Assembly: GCA_008375315.1 (NCBI GenBank) | Contig: CP032507.1 | Location: 3,248,071 to 3,312,070 of the forward strand | DNA from: Ectothiorhodospiraceae bacterium BW-2 | Lineage (GTDB): Bacteria; Pseudomonadota; Gammaproteobacteria; Thiohalomonadales; Thiohalomonadaceae | Reading direction: 5' to 3' | Length of the DNA stretch: 64,000 bases | In this document: positions 17,560 to 26,777 of the stretch, piece after piece | Numbering within the stretch: the first letter of the stretch is position 1 | Layout of the letters: each line of letters begins with the position of its first letter | Notes under the pieces: model-generated | What the model was told of the DNA's origin: nothing | Databases searched by the model: none | Seen by the model: the letters and a program-made list of their open reading frames with translations, nothing else | Made by a program: the position numbers and the translations under genes

Positions 17560-19182
17560 CTATATAAATCGCGCTGAGAGGCTCTCCATCATACCGGCTA
17601 GGCGATTTAGATCGCCATTCGCGGTAGAGATAGAGTTAGAAAAGGTGTGAATCTCCTCTGAGAGCTGTTTAATTTGATGAATATGACGATTCATTTCGCT
17701 ACCACTATACTCCTGCTCCTGCGCTGCCCCTAAAATAATGGTATTGGCGGCAGAGATAGAGCTCACCGCGACTGAGATATGTTTAATCGACTGCCCTGCC
17801 CGTTCAGCAATCTCGACGGTGACCGCTGTCTGCTGCTCACCCGACTGCATCGAATTGACCGCCTGTTGGGTGGTATTTTGCAGCCGCTCAATCGTGGCCT
17901 GAATATCTTGGGTCGATTGCTGAGTGCGCCCAGCCAAAATCCGTACCTCATCGGCCACCACCGCAAAGCCTCGTCCCTGTTCACCGGCCCGCGCCGCTTC
18001 GATAGCTGCGTTGAGCGCCAGAAGATTGGTCTGCTCGGCAATACCCCGAATCACATCGAGTACCGAGCTCACCTCAATCACATCAGTTTCGACATTTTGA
18101 ATCGCATCGGCACTATTTTTAACGACTGTAGCGAGCTGCTGCATCGAGTTCACCGTCTGCGTCACCTCCTGCTGACCGCTACACGACATCTCATCGACCT
18201 GACTGGCCTGCTCGGCGGCAATCTCTACCTGACGGCTCACCTCTGCGAGTGCTTGTGACATCTGCGCCATATCGCGCGAGAGATTATCGGTCTCCGAACG
18301 CTGTTTAGCGATGAGCTGATTACTCTGCTCGGTAATGGCCGTTAACTTTTGCGCCGAGTCAATTAAATTGCCCGACATCTGCTTAATATCGCGAATGATA
18401 TCTCCTAACGCCGATTGCAGTGTGATCGCGCTCTGTGCGATACGACCAAACTCATCTTCTGAACTGTAGCGAATAGGCTGCGTAAAGTCCCCTTGAGCTA
18501 ACTGCTCTAAGTGGTAGCTCATCTGCTCAGCCGGTTTGGCAATTTGGCTCTTCATTACCCAAAGGGAGGTGATGCTGACCACCATAAACGCCAATAACAT
18601 CAGCAGTGAACTCGACTGAATCACCCCCTGCCCGTTGGCAATTGTCTCTGACCAGCGGTTGCGGGCACTCTCTGAGATAAGTTGAGCCGCCTCCTCTAGC
18701 TGCGTTGTCGGTGCCCGATCGATCCCCTTTACCGCCCGATCCACCGCCTTATGATCGTAGCCTGAGGCGATCAATGTCTGTCGCCCCTCTCGGTAGGCCT
18801 GCCCCATGACTTGATAGGAGGCGACAAACTGTTGTAGTTTGCTTTTAACCTCCCCTGGGGCTAAGCGCGTTAGTAACTGATCGGCTAACTGCTGAATCTG
18901 CTGCTCCTGTTGCTGAAAACTGCGCCAATACTTCTCCATTTGAGTCGGATCGTCGCCCCGTAACAGTACATTTTTCCACTCCTGCACCTGTTTTTTAAAG
19001 GTAATGACCATTAGGATCACCTCCCGCTCATCGGTGAGCTCTTGCTGCGCGACCCTGTCAATATCACCAATCCCCGACCAGGTCGTATAAAAACCGTAAA
19101 AGACTACCGACCCGACAACCACCATGCCCACCAGAATAATGGCAAACAGTTTTGCCCCGATATTTCGTTTAAAATAGCCCAT
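17560..19182 (-). CDS. Methyl-accepting chemotaxis protein
   Basis: 540 residues: TM1 (about 12-32), a four-helix-bundle-type periplasmic sensor ([12 protein letters not shown] is typical of 4HB/CHASE3-like sensors), TM2 (about 192-210), HAMP, and a signalling coiled coil with [35 protein letters not shown] in parts. No CheA, CheW or CheB/R genes are in the window, so it depends on a remote array. It sits between the two copies of the porin/PstS-like module, 9 bp upstream of the second porin gene. It shares 53 identical bases with the receptor gene at 53360-54985. Confidence 0.94.
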   Translation of the reverse strand: MGYFKRNIGAKLFAIILVGMVVVGSVVFYGFYTTWSGIGDIDRVAQQELTDEREVILMVITFKKQVQEWKNVLLRGDDPTQMEKYWRSFQQQEQQIQQLADQLLTRLAPGEVKSKLQQFVASYQVMGQAYREGRQTLIASGYDHKAVDRAVKGIDRAPTTQLEEAAQLISESARNRWSETIANGQGVIQSSSLLMLLAFMVVSITSLWVMKSQIAKPAEQMSYHLEQLAQGDFTQPIRYSSEDEFGRIAQSAITLQSALGDIIRDIKQMSGNLIDSAQKLTAITEQSNQLIAKQRSETDNLSRDMAQMSQALAEVSRQVEIAAEQASQVDEMSCSGQQEVTQTVNSMQQLATVVKNSADAIQNVETDVIEVSSVLDVIRGIAEQTNLLALNAAIEAARAGEQGRGFAVVADEVRILAGRTQQSTQDIQATIERLQNTTQQAVNSMQSGEQQTAVTVEIAERAGQSIKHISVAVSSISAANTIILGAAQEQEYSGSEMNRHIHQIKQLSEEIHTFSNSISTANGDLNRLAGMMESLSARFI

Positions 19183-19217
19183 ACCCTACTCTCATTCAAA
19201 AAGAAGAAAACTCGACC

Positions 19218-20801
19218 CTACTCATCAACAAAACCGTAACTGTTTCTGCCCGATTTTTTGATCTCATACATTCGCTCATCGGCCCGCTCTAATAACGCTT
19301 TGGCCTCAATATCAGTGCCACGGGGAATCAGATAGATACCGATACTCGCCCCGACCTGTGCGCTCTGCCCTGCGGCACATAAAATTTTAGTGCCAATTTT
19401 TTGCAATAACTCCACGGCAATACGCTCCGCCACGGCTTTAGTTGCCTCACTTAACAGAATGACAAACTCATCCCCACCTAAACGGGCAATAAAATCGCTT
19501 TCGCGTACCGTATCGGCGATACGCCGAGTCACACTTTTTAAAACATCATCTCCGGCGGCGTGACCTAAGGTATCATTGACCTGTTTAAAGTGGTCAAGAT
19601 CGATCATCATCACTGTCATTGAGCACTCACCGCGATGGACGCTCGCTAACATCCACTCCAGCCTCTCATTAAAACCGAGCCGGTTTGCAACCTGAGTCAA
19701 TGGATCGATACGGGCGTGGGATTGGGCGAGCTGCGCCTCCATCTTTAATTCGGTAATATCGTTCAATACCCCCTGCATCACCCCATTGCCAATCGGGGTT
19801 AGGTTAACTTTTAGCCATCTGACGGTCTGATCTTGTGAGGCTTTGACCTGAATATCGAAATCAACCTGCTGCTGCTTATCGATTGCCGACTCAAATAGTT
19901 TTCTAATTTCAGTATCAAAGCCGACTAGCCTCTCTATAAAGTGCATCTTACTATCTTGACTATCGATATCGGAGTCAACGATACACTCTTTACAGGCTCG
20001 ATTCGCCGAGAGCAGAGTCCCTTCGGGGGTAAAGGTAAAGATGCAGGTGGAGGTGTTTTCAAGAATCGAGTGGTACTGCCGTCGCTGAATCTCATGCTGT
20101 TGTCGCAGCTCTCGCTCACTCTCTAGCGATTGAAACATACTATTAATTAACCGATTAATATAGTTAATCAGCGCACCAATCTCATTCTTCTCATCCTCCG
20201 GCTGGCAACATAGTGTCTCACCATAATCGCACTTGACCCGATTGAGCTGTTCGATTAAGCCTCTTATTTTTGGAGAGATAACTGACTGTAACAGCAGCAG
20301 CAGGGCGACGATGCCGATCAGGGTCTGACCGATCACCGGAATGACCACATAGAGCAGCGATGTCTGCACTGTCCGTTGTAGCTCACTTTGGTCTAGCTCA
20401 ATAATAATTTTACCGACGCTCTGTTGCGCCTCAAAGGGGGAGTAGAGTAGGCGACTCATGGAGCGGCTATCCTGCTGCTGCCTAGCAGAGGGCTTAGTAT
20501 CGCTTGCTAATGGCGACTGAGTACTGCCATAGAGGGCCACTTTAGCGATTAAACGGCTGCTTAATAACCCATTGACAATCTCCGTCGCAGCGCCAGTGTC
20601 ATTGAGATAGCAGGCAATGTTAGCGGTCGGCTCGATCACATTAATCAGCGCATTAATGCTCTCTACCGCCTCCCTCTCCGCTCTATCGGCAGTAAATAGG
20701 TAACCGGCGACGCTAGTGATTAGACCGACAAAAGAGACGATCCCTAAAATACGCCACAAAGTATAGGATACAAGGCTGTGTCGAACCGAAATAGCCGCCA
20801 T
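19218..20801 (-). CDS. Membrane diguanylate cyclase (sensor-PAS-GGDEF)
   Basis: About 527 residues: TM1 (about 17-40), a periplasmic sensor of about 130 residues, TM2 (about 173-197), a HAMP-like linker, a PAS domain (HSILENTSTCIFTFTPEGTLL), and GGDEF with active site RLGGDEF plus the feedback-inhibition RxxD (RESD) five residues ahead. It would make cyclic di-GMP with product inhibition. The ATG at 20801 has AGGAG at 6 bp; the TTG just before it is not needed. It is translationally close (3 bp) to the PstS-like gene, suggesting they sense together. Confidence 0.92.
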   Translation of the reverse strand: MAAISVRHSLVSYTLWRILGIVSFVGLITSVAGYLFTADRAEREAVESINALINVIEPTANIACYLNDTGAATEIVNGLLSSRLIAKVALYGSTQSPLASDTKPSARQQQDSRSMSRLLYSPFEAQQSVGKIIIELDQSELQRTVQTSLLYVVIPVIGQTLIGIVALLLLLQSVISPKIRGLIEQLNRVKCDYGETLCCQPEDEKNEIGALINYINRLINSMFQSLESERELRQQHEIQRRQYHSILENTSTCIFTFTPEGTLLSANRACKECIVDSDIDSQDSKMHFIERLVGFDTEIRKLFESAIDKQQQVDFDIQVKASQDQTVRWLKVNLTPIGNGVMQGVLNDITELKMEAQLAQSHARIDPLTQVANRLGFNERLEWMLASVHRGECSMTVMMIDLDHFKQVNDTLGHAAGDDVLKSVTRRIADTVRESDFIARLGGDEFVILLSEATKAVAERIAVELLQKIGTKILCAAGQSAQVGASIGIYLIPRGTDIEAKALLERADERMYEIKKSGRNSYGFVDE

Positions 20802-20804
20802 CAA

Positions 20805-21263
20805 CTACTCCTTTAGGGTGAAGACTACGGTTAGACCTGAGAGCTCTTCACCAGCAGGAAGGTAACCGATAGCCCCTGGGTTATCTCGCACACTCTGCCT
20901 AATCTCCGCGAGTGAAGCGAGTTGGCGTGGGGGCGAGTTTTGACCAGAGAAGATCAGTCGCGCCCAGTAGGAGTTAATTTCGGAGATCTCCCGCTCCATT
21001 AGCTGCTGATAGAACTGCGCCTTTAGGGCATTGTTACCCGCTAGCTCAACCGGCAGTGCAATACGCCCCTCCCCTAGTGTCCGCTGCCGTCCCATGTAGA
21101 GGTTGATCACCTCCGATTTAGTTAGCTGCGACACCTCACTCTGCGGGCTGACGACAACCCATATCTCACCTAGCCCATTCGCGTGAATTAGAGCGCTGAT
21201 AAGCAGCAGAGACGCGGTGAGACTCCAGTAGCTAATCCGATAACTTAGTTGATAACTATACAT
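20805..21263 (-). CDS. Half-size PstS-like periplasmic protein
   Basis: 152 residues. Signal peptide, then WVVVSPQSEVSQLTKSEVINLYMG, a YWARLIFSGQNSPP segment and DNPGAIGYLP, matching one lobe of a phosphate-type binding protein. It is a paralogue of the protein at 15864-16310, sharing the pattern YWAxxIFxxxGxPP...DPxxIG. It lies 2 bp after a porin gene and 3 bp before a diguanylate cyclase gene. No Pst transporter genes are present. Likely a periplasmic sensor partner of the cyclase (inference). Confidence 0.82.
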   Translation of the reverse strand: MYSYQLSYRISYWSLTASLLLISALIHANGLGEIWVVVSPQSEVSQLTKSEVINLYMGRQRTLGEGRIALPVELAGNNALKAQFYQQLMEREISEINSYWARLIFSGQNSPPRQLASLAEIRQSVRDNPGAIGYLPAGEELSGLTVVFTLKE

Positions 21264-21265
21264 CT

Positions 21266-22480
21266 CTAAAACACCATATCTATCACAATAGAGCTGATAC
21301 TATTCTCCTGATCCCACCTTTCAAGATCATCGACATACCAGAGCAGGGAGGGCTTTATCGCACTTTTAACTCGATCAAATTGCAGTTTAAGCGCGATCGT
21401 ATCACTCAAATCGTATCGTCCCCCGATGGAGAGGGTACGCTGATCTAACTCGCCTTCAGCGACCGCCATCGCTATTAAGGGATCGAGCTCCGGTGCCACA
21501 CTTACCGGCGTCACACTCTCAGATCTCACTCCTGACACCATAAAATAGGGAGTCCAGCGTTGGAGCCGGTAGCCGAGACTGATATAGGCCGAGAGGTTAT
21601 CGGAGATCGCCAAAGTCTCGCTCTCGATTCGCCCTAGAGCGCTCTGAACTCGCCACCTCCCCTTTTCGTACCCCACACCAAAGCTATAGTAGCGTAAGGT
21701 TTTATCCCTCATCGCCAACTGCTCAGCCAGTGTCTGATTCCCGTTGGCCACGATTTGGCTGAGCTGGGTGATTGAGGGATCTTCATCGTTCAACTTAAGC
21801 CCCGATAGGGTAAGTTTATAGAACCAATCGATACCCTGATACTCAGCTAAGAGACCGTAGAGAGGAGAGTCGCTAAAATCGAGCTGATTGGCATTAAAGC
21901 CGGGAAACTTCTGATTTGCCAGACCATAAAAGCCCTTCACTTTGAACACCCCCTGCTTAAGCGATAGATATTGACTGAGATCGACACCATCGAATCGGGA
22001 GACATTAATCACGCCATAGTAGTCAACCGGCGGTCTAACCCAGAGGTAGGAGTAACCTATATCACGCGAATCGGAACGAAAAAAGATATCGAGCCCTAAG
22101 CGACCTAAGCGGAGTTCGGCCTCAGGTAATAGCCTATATTTTAGGTAGGCCCAGCTCAATTCAGGGGTAAAACTCTCATCATAGCGGTAGCGACTCAGTA
22201 GCTGAATTCCACCGCTTAACTGCTCATTAGCACGATAGTTAAGCTGCACTCCAGCCCTCGTATCGAGTTGATAGGAGAGGGTATCAATCCCCCTCCCGGG
22301 CTGTGCCACATTGCGCACATAGACTGCATCATCGTCACTATTATAGACAGCCCCAACAGAGGCAAAACCGTTAAGCGCTAAACTCTCGGAGAGCGCCATA
22401 GCATACAGGGGGAGAGAGGCGAGTGCGGTAACGACCGCTAGCGCTAATCTGCTCCCTGTTTTAATCTTTAAAGCGTTCAT
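21266..22480 (-). CDS. Outer-membrane porin-like protein
   Basis: 404 residues from the ATG at 22480: signal peptide (cleavage about YAMA|LSE), then beta-barrel sequence including a GVQLNYRANEQLSGGIQLL strand pair and LWVRPPVDYYGVINVSRFDGV. It is a paralogue of the porin at 16324-17550 with the same C-terminal pattern (LKLQFDRVKSAIKP corresponds to LKSQLDWIRPRAGD). A GTG nine codons upstream would also be in frame but adds a non-signal extension. It overlaps the end of the HD-GYP gene by 20 bp. Confidence 0.82.
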   Translation of the reverse strand: MNALKIKTGSRLALAVVTALASLPLYAMALSESLALNGFASVGAVYNSDDDAVYVRNVAQPGRGIDTLSYQLDTRAGVQLNYRANEQLSGGIQLLSRYRYDESFTPELSWAYLKYRLLPEAELRLGRLGLDIFFRSDSRDIGYSYLWVRPPVDYYGVINVSRFDGVDLSQYLSLKQGVFKVKGFYGLANQKFPGFNANQLDFSDSPLYGLLAEYQGIDWFYKLTLSGLKLNDEDPSITQLSQIVANGNQTLAEQLAMRDKTLRYYSFGVGYEKGRWRVQSALGRIESETLAISDNLSAYISLGYRLQRWTPYFMVSGVRSESVTPVSVAPELDPLIAMAVAEGELDQRTLSIGGRYDLSDTIALKLQFDRVKSAIKPSLLWYVDDLERWDQENSISSIVIDMVF

Positions 22481-24026
22481 AGATCGATAATACCCTCTCT
22501 TTTTCACTTATTAAGGCTGAAATCATGTCAGGATCAAACTGCTCTCCCGACATCTCCTCCATGTAAGCAAAGACTTTGTCATAGCTCCACGCCGGCTTAT
22601 AACAGCGGCGACTACAGAGAGCATCAAAGACATCGGCCACCGCCGTAATTCGCCCCTCCACACTAATCGCCTCCCCCTTTAAGCCATTCGGATAGCCCTT
22701 ACCATTCCAATGTTCATGGTGATCACGAGCGATACGGCTAGCGAGTTGAATAATGCGTTTATTCGACTTAGCCAGCATACGATACCCCTCTTCAGCATGG
22801 GTTTTCATCACCTGCCACTCCTCTGCATCGAGTTTGCCGGGTTTATTTAAAATTGCATCGGGAATAGCAATTTTGCCCACATCATGCAGCGGCGAGGCCC
22901 ATTTGATTAATTCAGCCTGTTTACTGCCTAAGCCAATCTTGTTTGCCAACAGCTCTGAGAGTTCAGAGACCCGAGTAATATGGTTGCCAGTCTCTTTAGA
23001 GCGCGTCTCAACCGCCCCCCCGAGCAGATAGACCATCTCCCACTGCGCCTGCTCAATCTCATCGTTTAAGATAATATTTTCAAACGCCACCAAAGCGTTG
23101 TGGCAGTAGATCGAGGCGAGTTTAGAGTGGAGTGGCGTAAACCCCTCTAACGCCCCACAGATAGCCAAAATATAGCGCTCCTGCTCCTTACCTAGATAGG
23201 AGGCGACAAAGTAGTTATCGTCATAGTAGAAACGGAATCGTTCTTGCTGCTGATTAATATCATTCAGAAACCCATCGGGGAGCTTTTTGACGACATTGCC
23301 ACTATTAGGATCGTAATCCCCTGTTCCGGCGATGATCCGCAAATTTTGCCCCTTCTCATATCCGGCCATCATGTGATCTATCTTCAGCAGCGCCGCATCA
23401 TCACCAAACTTAAATAGGGAGAGTATTTGCAACATCACCCCTTGGGCAAATTCGCCTAAGTTAGGTGATTCAAATATCTTTGCCGTTGACTCCAGCACCT
23501 TCTCTAACCCCGATTTCATCTGCTCTTGCTGCACAATAAACTCATAGGTTTTCAGACAGGCGTGCATGAGCGTGGTCAATTTGGTGCGAGTAAGCTCGGT
23601 CTTCTCTTTATAGTCGTTAATATCGTAACGACTAATCACCTCCTCCTCGGGTGCCTGCCCCGGTTGACCGGTACGCAACACAATGCGGGTAAAGTGGTTA
23701 TGATCGATTGCCCGAATATCTTTAACCAGATCGAGCCCGGCACTCTCGCTCTCCATCACCACATCGAGCAGACAGACGGCAATATCGTGGTGCTGTTGAA
23801 ATAGCTCACGCCCTTCCGCCGCGCTATAGGCACTAAAAAATTGTAGCGGCCGACCATGAAACTGGTACTCCCCGAGTACCATTTTGGTCACTTTGTGAAT
23901 CTGCTCCTCATCATCGATAATCGCAACCTTCCAAGGTTTATACAGCGGCTCGGTCATTGCGCCTGTTTGCGCAGCGCCCTCAGACTCATCCTCATCGATA
24001 AACTCAAAATCGTCCTCATCTATCAT
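22461..24026 (-). CDS. Response regulator with DUF3369 and HD-GYP domains
   Basis: About 521 residues: an acidic N-terminus, a receiver (IIDDEEQIHKVTKMVL, acceptor in VCLLDVVMES, LRTGQPG loop), a GAF-like DUF3369 region, and an HD-GYP phosphodiesterase domain with [33 protein letters not shown] and VADVFDALCSRRCYKP. It would degrade cyclic di-GMP under control of phosphorylation. The ATG at 24026 is preferred because an earlier in-frame start runs into the kinase gene. The cognate kinase is probably the one encoded directly upstream. Confidence 0.92.
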   Translation of the reverse strand: MIDEDDFEFIDEDESEGAAQTGAMTEPLYKPWKVAIIDDEEQIHKVTKMVLGEYQFHGRPLQFFSAYSAAEGRELFQQHHDIAVCLLDVVMESESAGLDLVKDIRAIDHNHFTRIVLRTGQPGQAPEEEVISRYDINDYKEKTELTRTKLTTLMHACLKTYEFIVQQEQMKSGLEKVLESTAKIFESPNLGEFAQGVMLQILSLFKFGDDAALLKIDHMMAGYEKGQNLRIIAGTGDYDPNSGNVVKKLPDGFLNDINQQQERFRFYYDDNYFVASYLGKEQERYILAICGALEGFTPLHSKLASIYCHNALVAFENIILNDEIEQAQWEMVYLLGGAVETRSKETGNHITRVSELSELLANKIGLGSKQAELIKWASPLHDVGKIAIPDAILNKPGKLDAEEWQVMKTHAEEGYRMLAKSNKRIIQLASRIARDHHEHWNGKGYPNGLKGEAISVEGRITAVADVFDALCSRRCYKPAWSYDKVFAYMEEMSGEQFDPDMISALISEKERVLSIYERFKD

Positions 24027-24051
24027 ATCAGTTTCAACTTCTCTCTCACTA

Positions 24052-25500
24052 TCAATCCAATCGCTCTGGAAGTATGATTGTAAAACGGCACCCCTCATTA
24101 GGCGCACTATGACAATCGATACTCCCCTTTAATTTTTGGGTAACTAAGTTATAGACAATATGCATGCCTAAGCCAGTTCCCCCTTGACCACGCCGAGTGG
24201 TATAGAAGGGATCAAAAATTTTATCCAGACTCTCTTGCGCCATCCCTTTGCCACTATCACGATAGCGTAGCTCAATCCCTTGAGGCTGTTGTGTCAGAGT
24301 GATCGCGATCTCCCCTGCCACTGAGCCGTCCTCAAAACCGTGGATAATCGAATTAGAGATAAAATTGGTCATTATTTGTGCCAGAGCACCCGGGTAGGTG
24401 GTTATCTCTACCTTATCGGCAAAGTCGGTAATCAGTTCGATTTGGGTATGTTTCCACTTCGGTCGCAGGCTACTTAACACCTCTTGCAGGTAGTCACCAA
24501 GGTTAAGCGTTCTAATCTCCTCAATCGATTGGTCCACCGCCACCTGTTTAAAGTTTTTAATCAGTTCAGCGGCGCGAGTTAGATTGGCTTGCAACATCAC
24601 CACCCCCTCATCGACCTGCTCGACATAGTTCACTAGCGAGGATTTTTTCATCTTCCCCTCCTGTAGTAGCAGCGAGAAGCGGCGACTCTCCTCCGCTAGG
24701 TGTGAGGTGGCGGTAATACTGACCCCTAACGGCGTATTGATCTCATGGGCCACACCGCTAACCAATCCGCCTAACGCCGCCATCTTCTCCGATTTGATTA
24801 ACTCAGATTGCGCCGCCTCTAATGCAGTTGTTCGCTCGGCCACCCGCTGCTCTAGGGTCTCGTTCTGCCGCTCAATAATAGTCATCATGCGGTTGTTTGA
24901 GGCGATTAGATAACCTAATGTCGCGATAAACATTAGGTTAATCACCCCTAAGATAATCCCTGAGAGGTGGAGATGGGAGGCGACCGTCTCCGATCTAGAG
25001 AGGGTCGCAATAAAATTAGCGTAACTCTGCTGCCGAAAAGTTTGCGCCATGGTCTCAAACTGCTGTAGCTCAACATTCATCCGCTCGCTATCGGGCAGCC
25101 ACACATCGGCGTTGACAGCGCCGTTAATCATCTGTTGCGCCACCTCGCCACTAGCCGAAGTATAGCGATCTAGCTGCGCAATCAGCCGCTCTACTTCGAG
25201 CTTAACGGCCTCATAGCGCGTTAACTCATCGAGTGCGGCCCGCATCTCGACAACCACTCTGTTTGCGTCAACAACCATCTCGATTTCGCCAATGAGTACC
25301 GCCTGTAGATAGAGATCTTTAATCTGCTCTAAACGAAACAGCGTCTGATCCATCGTCTCAAGTAGCGGATAGTGGTAATCTTTAACACTATCGAGTCGCG
25401 ATCTATTTTCGGCAGAGTTTTTTAAACTAAACCACTGAAAAGCCAAAAAAAGCACTACCGCTATGAGCAGAATATAGTGGTAATTTTTAAACTTGATCAT
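24052..25500 (-). CDS. Membrane sensor histidine kinase
   Basis: 482 residues: TM1 (about 9-24), a helical periplasmic domain of about 150 residues, TM2 (178-200), a coiled coil, the HisKA variant GVAHEINTPLG (acceptor His252), and HATPase with GKGMAQESLDKIF and GGTGLGMHIVYNLV. The core is paralogous to the CBS-kinase at 14593-15849, including the following KNFKQVAVDQS segment. It lies between a PhnD-like protein gene and the REC-HD-GYP gene, a likely sensor-kinase-regulator set. Confidence 0.92.
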   Translation of the reverse strand: MIKFKNYHYILLIAVVLFLAFQWFSLKNSAENRSRLDSVKDYHYPLLETMDQTLFRLEQIKDLYLQAVLIGEIEMVVDANRVVVEMRAALDELTRYEAVKLEVERLIAQLDRYTSASGEVAQQMINGAVNADVWLPDSERMNVELQQFETMAQTFRQQSYANFIATLSRSETVASHLHLSGIILGVINLMFIATLGYLIASNNRMMTIIERQNETLEQRVAERTTALEAAQSELIKSEKMAALGGLVSGVAHEINTPLGVSITATSHLAEESRRFSLLLQEGKMKKSSLVNYVEQVDEGVVMLQANLTRAAELIKNFKQVAVDQSIEEIRTLNLGDYLQEVLSSLRPKWKHTQIELITDFADKVEITTYPGALAQIMTNFISNSIIHGFEDGSVAGEIAITLTQQPQGIELRYRDSGKGMAQESLDKIFDPFYTTRRGQGGTGLGMHIVYNLVTQKLKGSIDCHSAPNEGCRFTIILPERLD

Positions 25501-25552
25501 GCGCTAATATCTTACTTAGGCTCTTTTGAATGGGGGTGGAAACGGGCTATCT

Positions 25553-25571
25553 TGTCACAAGAGAGTGTCAC
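25553..25571. promoter_or_regulatory. TGTCAC direct repeats in the largest gap of the signalling run
   Basis: Two TGTCAC copies (25553-25558 and 25566-25571) 13 bp apart, with an overlapping CTTGT-C-ACAAG palindrome at 25551-25561. They lie in the 84-bp gap between the PhnD-like gene and the kinase gene, the only gap in the run that could hold an internal promoter and operator. No convincing -35/-10 pair was found. Confidence 0.25.
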
Positions 25572-25584
25572 TTTTGTGTCGCCT

Positions 25585-26433
25585 CTATTGCGAATTAAAT
25601 AAATTGAGTAGCTGCTGAGATTGACGCACGACATCGTAATAGCTATCGCCATGAGCCACAAAGCTGATCGGTGCGGCATTTACCTCGCTCTCACTACGAT
25701 AGTTGACTACCGCTTCAGTTATCTTCTCGACTCTCGCCTGATCCAGATGCGGTGCGACCACCAGTGTCGATTCGGGATAGGGGGGGCTCTTGTCGATAAT
25801 ATGAAAAATATCCCCATACTGCTGTACCGATTGAAGGTAACGGTTACGGCTCAAAGCGGCAACATCGATGGAGCCTGCGACCAGCGCCTGTGCTAGCTTT
25901 GAGCTTTTACGCAAGAAAAATATCTCATTAAAGTAGCTCTGATAGTCGATCCCCTGTTTCGATAACATTAAGATAGGTAGCAGATAGCCACTCGTCGAGC
26001 CCACATCTTTTAAACCTAGCCGGCTCTGTTTCAGATCCGCCACCTGTCTGAAGCGACTCTGCTTGAGTGAGACCAGATAGGTCTGAAAACTATCACTCAA
26101 GCCGCCATCACGACTGCGCATCTGAATCGTCGCGACATATCGTAACTGCGGCAGTGTTGACGCTATCTGCACATATTGCGCAGCAGAGATAATCGCAATA
26201 TCGCTCAACTCATGCTGTAACGCATAAGATAGATCATCATAGCGATGGTGGATAACCATCTTTACATCGGTAGCGAGCTGCTGCGACAGGTAGGCGATTA
26301 GCTCGCCATACTGCGCCTCCCGCTCTGTCTGCGTCCGACCGGGGGAGACAGAGAAGATGAGCCCCTCTGAGGCAGAGAGAGACCCACCGAGGGGTAGCAG
26401 TAGCAGCAAAATCAACATGGCTCTCCCTCTCAT
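25585..26433 (-). CDS. PhnD-like periplasmic binding protein
   Basis: 282 residues. Signal peptide (MRGRAMLILLLLLPLGG...), then a phosphonate-type binding fold: FSVSPGRTQTEREAQYGELIAYL, SDIAIISAAQYVQIA, LGLKDVGSTSGYLLPI and a C-terminal GDSYYDVVRQSQQLL that closely matches the paralogue at 39624-40466. Its ATG overlaps the stop of the P-II gene upstream (ATGA), so the two are translationally coupled. No ABC transporter is adjacent; the gene downstream encodes a sensor kinase, for which it is a likely periplasmic ligand subunit (inference). Confidence 0.88.
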   Translation of the reverse strand: MRGRAMLILLLLLPLGGSLSASEGLIFSVSPGRTQTEREAQYGELIAYLSQQLATDVKMVIHHRYDDLSYALQHELSDIAIISAAQYVQIASTLPQLRYVATIQMRSRDGGLSDSFQTYLVSLKQSRFRQVADLKQSRLGLKDVGSTSGYLLPILMLSKQGIDYQSYFNEIFFLRKSSKLAQALVAGSIDVAALSRNRYLQSVQQYGDIFHIIDKSPPYPESTLVVAPHLDQARVEKITEAVVNYRSESEVNAAPISFVAHGDSYYDVVRQSQQLLNLFNSQ

Positions 26434-26774
26434 CGACTCTCCTCCTCTAAGGGTGGCAGCTCAAAGGGGGTCGCCCCTAACAGAGGCTGCATATAGATAA
26501 GCCCGCCGTGGGGACGGTTAATATCGGCCTCAAAGAAGAGATACTCAAACAGCCTATCGGCCTCAGTCGCGGCGACAACGACCGAGAGGGTATCTTTTTC
26601 GGTCGTCTCGCCGACACCGCGATGGCGTAATGGAGTTATCCGTCCTACCCCGCGACCGTGGTGAATATTCACCCGACTCACCCCCTTGTCATAGACCAAC
26701 TTCTCGATAATGGGCGCAGCGCGTCCGACAGGGAGGATGGCGGTAATTAACTTCTGTTCGGTTAATAGTGGCAT
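26430..26774 (-). CDS. Atypical P-II family protein
   Basis: 114 residues with a P-II ferredoxin-like fold (KLITAILPVGRAAPIIEKLVYDKGVSRVNIHHGRGVG, then DTLSVVVAATEADRLFEYLFFEADI). The conserved T-loop tyrosine used for uridylylation in GlnB/GlnK is not present at the expected place, so control by GlnD is unlikely. It is preceded by GGAGG and lies 3 bp after a second P-II gene. P-II proteins sense ATP/ADP and 2-oxoglutarate or related metabolites and often bind membrane transporters; the likely partner here is the DUF1538 protein. Confidence 0.82.
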   Translation of the reverse strand: MPLLTEQKLITAILPVGRAAPIIEKLVYDKGVSRVNIHHGRGVGRITPLRHRGVGETTEKDTLSVVVAATEADRLFEYLFFEADINRPHGGLIYMQPLLGATPFELPPLEEESR

Positions 26775-26777
26775 TCG

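Noticed and set aside
15864-21263. True PstS phosphate-transport proteins
   Set aside because: Both are half-size, lack the phosphate-binding loop of full PstS and have no Pst transporter genes nearby.
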